Source of the DNA: Xenorhabdus beddingii
GTDB taxonomy: Bacteria > Pseudomonadota > Gammaproteobacteria > Enterobacterales > Enterobacteriaceae
Length of the DNA stretch: 32,793 bases
Direction: 5' to 3'
Assembly (NCBI RefSeq): GCF_002127545.1
Contig: NZ_MUBK01000031.1
Span: forward strand, 1 to 32,793
A model generated the notes under the pieces. That model had not been told where the DNA came from. It did not search any database and saw only the letters and a list, made by a program, of their open reading frames with translations. The position numbers and the translations under genes are program-made. Position 1 is the stretch's first letter. Each line of letters opens with the position of its first letter. This document shows, piece after piece, positions 17,862 to 24,259 of the stretch.

Positions 17862-20123
17862 ATGAGCAACACTAACGCAGAAACTATCCGCGACTTTCTA
17901 ATCTCACTGGGATTTGAAATCGACAACGCTAACGAGAAAAAATTTAGTGCAATGGTGGCAGGCGTCACGGGCAATGTTCTGAAACTGGGCGCGGCTGTGG
18001 AGGGCGCAGCGCTGGCGGTGGTTGGATTCACGGCTCAGGTTGCTAGTGGCTTGGATAAACTCTACTGGCAGGCACAACGCACAGGTGGAGCTGTCGAGCA
18101 GATCAAATCACTGGGCTATGCGGTCAGCCAGTCGGGCGGCAGTGTCGAGGGGCTGAACTCATCGCTGGAGGGCGTCGCTAAATTCCTGCGCAGTAATCCC
18201 GGTGGCGAGGGCTTCTTACGTAACATGGGTATCCAGACCCGCGATACTAACGGCCAATTGCGGGATACCGCTTCGCTTGTTGCTCTGGTCGGCGAACGGC
18301 TGTCAGGAATGCCTACGTACCGGGCAAATCAGTACGCCAGTATTCTAGGCATCGATGAAAATACCCTGATGGCGATGCGCCGGGGAATTGGCGGTTATGC
18401 TGCTGATTATCACCGGATAATCAAGACGCTGGGCTATAACCCCGAAGTTGCGGCCAAACATGCCAACGCCTTTATGACCCAAATGTACCAGCTTAAGCTG
18501 GTAACAGGTTCAGCGAAAGACAAGATCGGAGGGGAACTTGCCCGTGTATTGACTCCGAGTGTTGAGAAATTCACCAATCTGATCCTGAAGCATTGGCCGA
18601 CCATTGAAAAAGTCATTATGTCCGTAGTAAAAGCGGTGCTCACGCTGTCTGAGATACTAGGCCAGATGGTTTATCGCGGTGCTCAGGGTATACGGGATTT
18701 AATCGGCTGGTGGAAACGGCTGGATGAGGGCAGCCAAAACCTGATTAAAATTTTTGGTCTTGTTGCTGCGGCATGGTGGGCGTTGAATGCGGGGTTCCTA
18801 ACATCACCTATCGGCATTATTACGGCATTGCTGGCGGCGATGTTCCTGCTATATGACGACTATCAGGGCTGGAAAGAAAGAAAAAATAGTTTTATTGACT
18901 GGGGTAAATGGGAAGGCACCATTCAATCCGTCATGAAGGCTCTAAAGGAAATGGGGGAGTGGGTTGGTAGTATTGTGAAATCGATAGGCGGTTGGGAAAC
19001 TGTCTTTTGGGGCTTTGCGCTATTTCTTGGTGGTAAGTGGTTAACCAGTGTACTAGGGACGTTGGGTAAATTGTCTACAGCGGTGGGGAAAAGTGGCTTA
19101 ACGAAGTTATTACGCACAGCGGGGTTGTTGGCGTATGCTGAGTATCTATATTCTGACTGGGACAATATAACCGCCAGCGCTCAAGCGTCTTGGAACGCGA
19201 ACACTCGCGGACTTCAACGCGCCGTAGGCGATGTGGGGCAAGCGTTAGGTATAGAAAACCAGTGGGCGAATCAACATAAAGGCTACCGATTCACGGAAAC
19301 CACGATAGATATACCAACGGGTGATCCTTACCTCGACCAACTACGGTTAAAAGTAGCGCGAGGTGAAAAGACGTTGGATGAAGTAAATAAAATTCTGGAT
19401 GAACAATTCGCTCCGAAGAAAAGCCAAAATAACGCGGGTGGAAAAGCATTACTGAATTCAATGTCTAATACCTTTACGTCATTGGAGCAACGTTACGGTT
19501 TGCCAGCGGGGTTATTGCATGGTGTTGCTATGACGGAATCAGCGGGGAATCCAAAAGCAATCGGCCCTGAAACAAAATACGGTACGGCAAAGGGGATGTT
19601 CCAATTCGTCGATTCCACGGCTAAAGGTTATGGACTGACAGGTAATGATGTTTTTGACCCGCATAAATCGGCGGAAGCGGCAGCGAAGATGCTGAGTAGT
19701 TTGTTGAAAACACATGGCGGTGATTTAGATAAAGCGCTTGCTTCGTATAACTGGGGCATTGGAAACGTGCAAAAGCTCGGTATGGACAGAATGCCCGCAG
19801 AGACCCGCAATTATATCCCCAAGGTCAGGAACAACATGGTGAGTAGGACAGCGTTAGCTAAAAACAGCGGATGGAACTTTGATCCGAAGATGTTTGATAA
19901 CGCTGAAAAGAACATCAACAAAATGCTGAGCTATACCGGGCACTCACCGGAATTGCTGAAAACGCTAGCCAGTACGACACAAAACCAAACGACGATTGCG
20001 CCGAATTACAACATCACGGTTAATGGTGTTGAATCACCTCATGAGGCGGCGGCACTGACGGGTGAAACAGTCCAGCGTAATAACGCAATATTGGTGCGCA
20101 GCCTACAAACCAAGGTGCATTAA
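17862..20123 (+). CDS. Phage tape-measure-like protein with lytic transglycosylase domain
   Basis: The 753-residue protein has three parts. The N-terminal part is helical and of phage tail tape-measure type (MSNTNAETIRDFLISLGFEI..., VTGNVLKLGAAVEGAAL...). A hydrophobic region at about residues 293-330 (GLVAAAWWALNAG...ALLAAMFLLYDDY) follows, with further Trp-rich segments. The C-terminal domain (about 540-650) is an SLT-type transglycosylase: catalytic E559 in MTESAGNP, then GTAKGMFQF and the ASYNWG motif (Y629, N630). In siphophages and myophages such proteins set tail length and open peptidoglycan during DNA entry. No other tail gene accompanies it. AAGG seven bases before the ATG supports the start. 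A terminator follows the stop. Confidence 0.85.
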   Translation: MSNTNAETIRDFLISLGFEIDNANEKKFSAMVAGVTGNVLKLGAAVEGAALAVVGFTAQVASGLDKLYWQAQRTGGAVEQIKSLGYAVSQSGGSVEGLNSSLEGVAKFLRSNPGGEGFLRNMGIQTRDTNGQLRDTASLVALVGERLSGMPTYRANQYASILGIDENTLMAMRRGIGGYAADYHRIIKTLGYNPEVAAKHANAFMTQMYQLKLVTGSAKDKIGGELARVLTPSVEKFTNLILKHWPTIEKVIMSVVKAVLTLSEILGQMVYRGAQGIRDLIGWWKRLDEGSQNLIKIFGLVAAAWWALNAGFLTSPIGIITALLAAMFLLYDDYQGWKERKNSFIDWGKWEGTIQSVMKALKEMGEWVGSIVKSIGGWETVFWGFALFLGGKWLTSVLGTLGKLSTAVGKSGLTKLLRTAGLLAYAEYLYSDWDNITASAQASWNANTRGLQRAVGDVGQALGIENQWANQHKGYRFTETTIDIPTGDPYLDQLRLKVARGEKTLDEVNKILDEQFAPKKSQNNAGGKALLNSMSNTFTSLEQRYGLPAGLLHGVAMTESAGNPKAIGPETKYGTAKGMFQFVDSTAKGYGLTGNDVFDPHKSAEAAAKMLSSLLKTHGGDLDKALASYNWGIGNVQKLGMDRMPAETRNYIPKVRNNMVSRTALAKNSGWNFDPKMFDNAEKNINKMLSYTGHSPELLKTLASTTQNQTTIAPNYNITVNGVESPHEAAALTGETVQRNNAILVRSLQTKVH

Positions 20124-20132
20124 CCTCAACCA

Positions 20133-20156
20133 GCCGGAGCAATCCGGCGTTCTTTT
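20133..20156 (+). terminator. Intrinsic terminator of the tape-measure gene
   Basis: GCCGGA (20133-20138) pairs with TCCGGC (20143-20148) around GCAA, a stable tetraloop, followed by GTTCTTTT. It lies nine bases after the stop codon. Confidence 0.6.
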
Positions 20157-20801
20157 GTGATTTTTCTTTCCACCAGCAGAACGGTTAGCAACGATGGTCA
20201 ATTTCTTGACCATGACCAAAAGCAAACAGTTATCCGTAAAGCAAATATGCTTTACTAACAATATCAGCTAGATAATCCTCTTATGCCGGGGAAACTACCG
20301 ATATCCCGGCAGTTAAAAGCGAGGGGCTTTTGATTCTAACGAACCGTTATAATTAAACTAAATCAGCAAGTTATATTGATGGTTGAAAAGCCAATCATCA
20401 TTACTACCACGTATAACTAATTGATTATATTAGTACCCCAAATTTGGGGTACGGTTGGTTAACCCTTTGATTATATTAATGACGCAAATCTGCGGGATGT
20501 TAGTTAACCCTTTGTTTTCCCTCATGACTCAAATTTGAGTCCTCTATTGCCCGTTCACTAACCAGATAAGCACTTCCCCGGTAACCTATTGAGAAGGCTT
20601 AATTCTAGCGAATCGCTAGAATTGAAAAGCCCTTTGAAAATCAGGGTAGTCCAAATGTGGTTTACGGATAGACTTTTCCTCAAATGGAGTAAAAGCCCTT
20701 TCAAATCAGCATAGTCCAAAGGTGGGCGGTCTATTTCTTCTACTCCTTACCGATGCTAAGATGTACTAGTTATCTGGTACAACCAAGGCGGATAAAAAAT
20801 C
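20157..20801. other. Palindrome-rich non-coding stretch before the Q-like gene
   Basis: There is no coding frame of note. Hairpins or palindromes lie at 20237-20254 (TAAAGCA-AATA-TGCTTTA), 20433-20452 (perfect, 20 bp), 20483-20494, 20526-20541 (perfect, 16 bp), 20601-20623 (perfect around one central base) and 20672-20694. Arms differ but centres are mostly AAAT-like. TGATTATATTA and TTAACCCTTTG recur between them. A 36-bp imperfect direct repeat is present (see separate entry). Confidence 0.6.
20625..20725 (+). repeat. Imperfect 36-bp direct repeat upstream of the Q-like gene
   Basis: The copies at 20625-20660 and 20691-20725 share AAAAGCCCTTT, AAATCAG and TAGTCCAAA. About 31 of 36 positions match. 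They may be protein-binding sites or a Q utilisation region. Confidence 0.6.
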
Positions 20802-21230
20802 ATGCACAGAGATATGCAGAAAATACTATTGCATTGGGGCGGGTGGGTAGTGCAAGGCAGAGTTAACATTGGTTGGAAGTCGGTATCTGCTGGGTTTAAA
20901 GACGCGGTGACTTATACCGGTAACAACAAGCTGTCGTGCAATGACGAGGACGGCATGATCATAGATAGCTGTGTCGCCAAGCTGCGTAATGTCGGTATGA
21001 CTCAGGAGTGTGATTTTATCGAGCACCACTACGTTAGCGGCATGTCTAAACGCGCCATTGGTCGCAAGTTCAAGCTCAGTGAAAGCGAAGTCAGAAAGCG
21101 AATGCTGGTGGCTGAAAGTTTTATTCTCGGGTGCCTGGAGGTTTTAGACGAACCTTTAGAAATAGACCTCATCTATGGCTTCCACGGTAACCGGGCGGAT
21201 TTGTCCAGTTCAGCATTGAGCGCCCTGTAG
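20802..21230 (+). CDS. Phage antitermination protein Q-like
   Basis: The 142-residue protein resembles the Q antiterminators of phages 21 and 82: MHRDMQKILLHWGGWV, SAGFKDAV, LSCNDEDGMIIDSCVAKL, HYVSGMSKRAIGRKFKLSESEVRKRM and AESFILGCLEVLD. In lambdoid phages Q loads onto RNA polymerase near the late promoter and lets it read through terminators. Residues about 78-105 form the helix-turn-helix-like part. The ATG at 20802 aligns with the family start (M-x-RDxQ) and has AAGGCGG about 10 bp upstream. It stands alone, without the usual downstream lysis genes, so its target is unclear. Confidence 0.8.
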   Translation: MHRDMQKILLHWGGWVVQGRVNIGWKSVSAGFKDAVTYTGNNKLSCNDEDGMIIDSCVAKLRNVGMTQECDFIEHHYVSGMSKRAIGRKFKLSESEVRKRMLVAESFILGCLEVLDEPLEIDLIYGFHGNRADLSSSALSAL

Positions 21231-21286
21231 TAAAAAGCCTATCCATTGCCCGACTACCTGCGCGAACGGCTCCACTAGCAAGCCAT

Positions 21287-21360
21287 TTGTGCGTCAGAAT
21301 TACTGACTCGCAAATTTGTCCAGTTAAGGCTATTTGCGAGTAACTAATAGTTACGCACAA
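21287..21360. other. 74-base four-way-junction fold (structured RNA or cruciform DNA)
   Basis: The outer stem TTGTGCG (21287-21293) pairs with CGCACAA (21354-21360). Inside, with no unpaired bases at the junction, are TCAG/CTGA (21294-21306), CTCGCAAAT/ATTTGCGAG (21307-21315 with 21332-21340) and TAACTA/TAGTTA (21341-21353). It is not a tRNA: no T-loop, anticodon or CCA pattern is present. It lies 57 bp after the Q-like gene. Confidence 0.55.
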
Positions 21361-21364
21361 ACGG

Positions 21365-21386
21365 CTACCGCCAAATATGGCAGTAG
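21365..21386. other. Hairpin with AATA loop
   Basis: Nine-base arms 21365-21373 and 21378-21386 pair with one mismatch around AATA. The inner part GCCA-AATA-TGGC has the same centre as hairpins at 20237-20254 and 22154-22169. A further imperfect 11-bp stem (21396-21406 with 21426-21436) follows and overlaps the region after the minus-strand gene, where it could act as a weak terminator. Confidence 0.45.
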
Positions 21387-21446
21387 GGTTAAGGCAGAAT
21401 TCCCACTTAGAATATGGAAGAATGTGTGGGTATTCTTAATTACGTT

Positions 21447-21716
21447 CTATGAGATATAGCGATCGGTTGCTGGTTTTATTTTTTTGCCAAAGTCTTCAAT
21501 GTAATCCTCATAGATGAAGACACTACTGTTGGCAAATATAAAATAAGAATTTCTTTCCCCGTTCTTAATAATACTCATTATAAAGCCACGTTCATCGCTA
21601 CGATCCCAATATTCAGTTTCACCCGGACTAAGACTATTAAAATCTGTATCACCCCTTTTCCCCCATTTGTTCACACTAACAGAAATAGTTCTATTTGAAC
21701 GATTTGTTATTTGCAT
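21447..21716 (-). CDS. Hypothetical 89-residue cargo protein
   Basis: Not recognised. The protein begins MQITNRSNRTISVSVNKWGK and has alternating polar and hydrophobic residues, glycine and aromatic residues (SPGETEYWDRSDERGF), and no signal peptide or membrane segment. A small beta-sandwich, as in some pore-forming or lectin-like proteins, is possible but is only an impression. AGAGG five bases before the ATG is a strong ribosome site. It is the only minus-strand gene of the element and is AT-rich, typical of an independently expressed accessory gene. A candidate promoter (TTGATA, 16 bp, TAATTA) lies within 60 bp upstream. Confidence 0.65.
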   Translation of the reverse strand: MQITNRSNRTISVSVNKWGKRGDTDFNSLSPGETEYWDRSDERGFIMSIIKNGERNSYFIFANSSVFIYEDYIEDFGKKIKPATDRYIS

Positions 21717-22400
21717 GAAATCCTCTCTTTTTTAATTATTTAATGTATTGAAAATATCAACATTTATGTTGAAGGCTATATGCAATCACATTCTATAGAA
21801 GCGACTTTTATTATCATTTTTTGCCCAATTAATACAACAATAATGAAACTCAGTGGTCTGATCGTGTTAGCTGTTGTAATAAGAAGTCTTACCAAGTGCC
21901 ACCAGCCCGCAAGGGCAAAGCTCAGGTATTACGGGCAATACAAAGCCCTATAATGGGCTTAGCTCGCAAGGTCGCGGAAAACTTTTACCCGACCTGATAG
22001 CCCATTGATAAAGGTCAAATACCCCGAAACGAAGAGTTTGAGCCGATATGGGAATTCCCATATCGCCCGGCTTCCTCCAATGGAGGATTCCGAAAATATT
22101 AAAGAGTTAGGTTTAATTCCGGCGTTTTACCGGAATCGATCTAATATAGTCACACTGCAAATATGCAGTCTGGTCTAAAAATATTCCTCCTGAAATTGAA
22201 GAAGGGAGCTTAAGAACGGCAAAGAAATATATGCGCAGATATCGTATACCGGCTTAAGTTATTGGATGAAATGGAGAAGAAAGGTGAAATCGAGATCTAA
22301 TAAAAGCAAAACCCCAACGGCTGCAACCATCGGGGCTTCTAAAACGTCAGTAACACTTGAAGAAACTAACGCACCAACCACTAACCAAGAGATTGATAGC
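21717..22400. other. Non-coding, hairpin-rich stretch
   Basis: No supported gene. Three hairpins lie in a row: GCCC-GCAA-GGGC (21905-21916, a GNRA loop), AAGCCC/GGGCTT (21943-21960) and AGGTCG/CGACCT (21969-21995). Then come a perfect 22-bp palindrome (22044-22065), CCTCCA/TGGAGG (22074-22086), ATTCCGG/CCGGAAT (22116-22136), ACTGCA-AATA-TGCAGT (22154-22169) and a CCCC/GGGG attenuator-like hairpin (22312-22335). In P4 the immunity RNA is encoded upstream of the replication operon, so a regulatory RNA here is plausible. Confidence 0.55.
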
Positions 22401-22553
22401 ATGAGTATAACAACTAAAGCATTACCTGTCATTGCTGGTGTAGAAATCACTACGGATTCAGAAGGTCGTTTTAACCTGAATGCCTTACATAAAGCGAGTG
22501 GTGCAGGAGAGAGTAAAAAACCTAGCCAATGGTTAGGGGTTAATCAGCGGTAG
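22401..22553 (+). pseudogene. Truncated KilA-N domain protein
   Basis: This 50-residue frame reads MSITTKALPVIAGVEITTDSEGRFNLNALHKASGAGE...PSQWLG, the first half of a KilA-N DNA-binding domain as found in phage antirepressors. It stops at 22551-22553, right after the QWL motif. No continuation was found in the other forward frames downstream. The ATG at 22401 is preferred over the in-frame ATG at 22266, because the latter would read through the CCCC/GGGG hairpin. Probably a decayed gene, though a short functional peptide is not excluded. Confidence 0.6.
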
Positions 22554-22957
22554 AAACTCAACTTCCTCAAATTGAGGTTTCTGAGAATATCAAAGGGTTA
22601 GGCGTATCTTTCTGTGTGCCGTTCTGAACAAAGCTGCATATTTACATCTTGCCTGTAAATCCACCAGCAAAGTGATTCCGTCTATCCAACGAAATTAAGC
22701 CAGTTAGACACTCTGCGGCAACACTTCCACCATTGGTGGAAATCAATAACAATCAATAAATTATATAGATGGACTGCCTATAACACCTTGATTAGGCTTA
22801 ATTGCTCCATTTCGGAGTAACCAGACTTTGGACAAAAACCACCAGCTATAGCACAATGTTATCCGATGGGGCTATCTTGACGGAGAGAAAAGCGGTACGC
22901 CTTACCGCCTGCCTCATCACCTCCATTGTTAAGGCACAACGTTATAAGGCGGACGTG
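22554..22957. other. Intergenic stretch with repeated hairpins
   Basis: CCTCAA/TTGAGG (22565-22577) lies in a copy of the segment at 22072-22111. A perfect palindrome follows at 22725-22741 (TTCCACCA around one T), then CTCC-ATTTC-GGAG at 22805-22817. A reading frame open from 22802 joins the next gene but has no ribosome site at its TTG (22802) or ATG (22856). Confidence 0.5.
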
Positions 22958-23797
22958 ATGAAAGAGCCAAAACCGCTGGCATGTGTGTTTGAAAATCCCC
23001 CCATGAGCGTAGCATTAGACATACTCAATGCAACTGATCCTCCCTTTAAAATTGAACCCAGACATATTACTGGTTGGTTTAAAGAGGGGCGTATAGGTAT
23101 GTATCATCTTATAGATGATATACGGGAACTATGGTTTAAAGAAAAGCTTGGGTATTTATTCGGGGTACTGTTGGGAGAAGCTGAGAACTATAAATATTTA
23201 GCTACACGCTTTTGCCATTCAGATTGGGTTACAACTATCCAGAGCGGTATTAATTTAACCACCGGAGAAATAAACGAACAAAAGATCGGGGAAGAAAGCA
23301 AATGCCGTAGTTATGAGCAATACGCGATTAACAATGCTGAAGAGCTTTATACTGACGATAAGCAAAAGAACACCAATAAGAAAACGGGCACAGCATCTCA
23401 TAAAACCCCAGCGGAGGAATATACCGCTTATGAAGATTTTCCTATGCCAGAACCTGTTATCCCTCGCTTTGAATTAGAGAAAATATACTCGCTTATCCAC
23501 AATACCCCCATATCTAAAAATAGCACGAAACCAACAGGTGAAACCGTATCCATCAAGACTTTTAATACTCTCGCCCGGTTTACAAAGGCGGTACTTCATG
23601 CATCTTACGACTCTGATACCGCTGAATACCCCCGCCGAGCAATGGATAACCCCAACAGTGCAATATGCCAAGCTTTTAAAAATGCAGGTGTAGCACATTT
23701 GGACGGGAGAAAAATACAAGATTACTTCAATGAAGTTGCCTGTGAGATAACGCCCCATCTTGAAAACGTGGATATCAAAATGGTGCGTAATAAATAA
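22958..23797 (+). CDS. Hypothetical satellite protein, 279 residues
   Basis: Not recognised. The chosen ATG at 22958 has AAGG eight bases upstream and opens MKEPKPLACVFENPPMSV. The frame extends further upstream to a TTG at 22802. The first ~130 residues are mixed helix with aromatic residues (HITGWFKEGRIGMYHLIDDIRELWFKEKLG). A charged low-complexity linker (TDDKQKNTNKKTG) follows. The last ~110 residues look globular (SIKTFNTLARFTKAVLHASYDS..., ICQAFKNAGVAHLDGRKIQDYF). There is no membrane segment or signal. Its place just before alpA suggests an early regulatory or replication accessory role, but that is only position. Confidence 0.7.
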   Translation: MKEPKPLACVFENPPMSVALDILNATDPPFKIEPRHITGWFKEGRIGMYHLIDDIRELWFKEKLGYLFGVLLGEAENYKYLATRFCHSDWVTTIQSGINLTTGEINEQKIGEESKCRSYEQYAINNAEELYTDDKQKNTNKKTGTASHKTPAEEYTAYEDFPMPEPVIPRFELEKIYSLIHNTPISKNSTKPTGETVSIKTFNTLARFTKAVLHASYDSDTAEYPRRAMDNPNSAICQAFKNAGVAHLDGRKIQDYFNEVACEITPHLENVDIKMVRNK

Positions 23798-23818
23798 CCA
23801 CTTAATCCTCACCTAGTT

Positions 23819-23857
23819 GGAATATTGGAATATTCCCGGAACATTCGAATATTCCAA
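23819..23857 (+). promoter_or_regulatory. GGAATATT repeats upstream of alpA (candidate operator)
   Basis: GGAATATT occurs at 23819-23826 and 23827-23834, head to tail, and inverted at 23848-23855. The outer arms TTGGAATATT and AATATTCCAA are perfect inverse copies. This cluster lies between the previous stop codon and alpA and looks like a repressor or activator site. Confidence 0.5.
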
Positions 23858-23870
23858 AATCAAAAGTATT

Positions 23871-23911
23871 AGTCTTCCTCTCGTACCGATTAATAACAAC
23901 CGAGGAAGACT
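23871..23911 (+). promoter_or_regulatory. Leader hairpin covering the alpA ribosome site
   Basis: AGTCTTCCTC (23871-23880) pairs perfectly with GAGGAAGACT (23902-23911). The right arm contains the likely Shine-Dalgarno sequence (AGGA, 23903-23906) of alpA, so folding would hide it. Confidence 0.5.
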
Positions 23912-23918
23912 ATTATTT

Positions 23919-24122
23919 ATGCAACACTCTCTTATCAGATTACCCGAAGTTTGCCGCCGTACTGGTTTAGGTAAGTCCACGGTGTACAAATATATCGCCG
24001 AAGGTAAATTCCCCAAGCAAATAAAGACCGGCGCACGTGCTTCCGCATTCGTCGAAAGTGAAATTGATGCGTGGATCAGCCGACGCATTATTGCCTCACG
24101 CTTGGGAACGAACAATGGCTAA
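23919..24122 (+). CDS. alpA: AlpA-family transcriptional regulator
   Basis: The 67-residue MerR-like helix-turn-helix protein reads LIRLPEVCRRTGLGKSTVYKYIAEGKFPKQIKTGARASAFVESEIDAWI, the full AlpA/Phage_AlpA pattern. AlpA proteins in P4-like elements activate integrase or excision genes. The ATG at 23919 is chosen over the frame's upstream start at 23817 from the family length and the GAGGAAG ribosome site. It overlaps the next small frame by eight bases. Confidence 0.93.
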   Translation: MQHSLIRLPEVCRRTGLGKSTVYKYIAEGKFPKQIKTGARASAFVESEIDAWISRRIIASRLGTNNG

Positions 24123-24246
24123 GCCGCATCATACTGATACTTTGCCGGTATCCCCTGCCCGGCAACTTACACCTTTGCTGGTGGGTATACGGGCATGTCT
24201 ATTACCCCCAGCCGAATTAATGTTGTCGCTGTACCCTACCAAATAA
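24115..24246 (+). CDS. Small hypothetical protein, 43 residues
   Basis: The ATG at 24115 overlaps the end of alpA (ATGGCTAA), and translation runs to the TAA at 24244-24246. The sequence is proline-rich and partly hydrophobic (MAKPHHTDTLPVSPARQLTPLL..., CLLPPAELMLSLYP). The same eight-base start/stop overlap occurs at three other junctions of this operon, which supports real translation. Not recognised. Confidence 0.5.
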   Translation: MAKPHHTDTLPVSPARQLTPLLVGIRACLLPPAELMLSLYPTK

Positions 24247-24259
24247 CGGAGTCATAAAC

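Noticed and set aside
17642-17875. 77-residue frame overlapping the tape-measure start
   Set aside because: Weak GTG start without a ribosome site. At most its end is a remnant of a donor-phage gene, which is noted as a finding.
20433-20725. CRISPR array
   Set aside because: The palindromic units are not identical and the intervals are not uniform. There are no cas genes nearby.
21287-21360. A tRNA or tmRNA-like gene
   Set aside because: The fold has four stems and tRNA-like length but lacks a TTC T-loop, D-loop residues, an anticodon stem of five pairs and a CCA end.
21949-21954. Perfect TATAAT as a promoter -10 box
   Set aside because: It forms the loop of a hairpin and has no acceptable -35 box 15-19 bp upstream.
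22266-22400. N-terminal extension of the KilA-N frame
   Set aside because: It would translate through the CCCC/GGGG attenuator-like hairpin, and the later ATG at 22401 matches the family start better.
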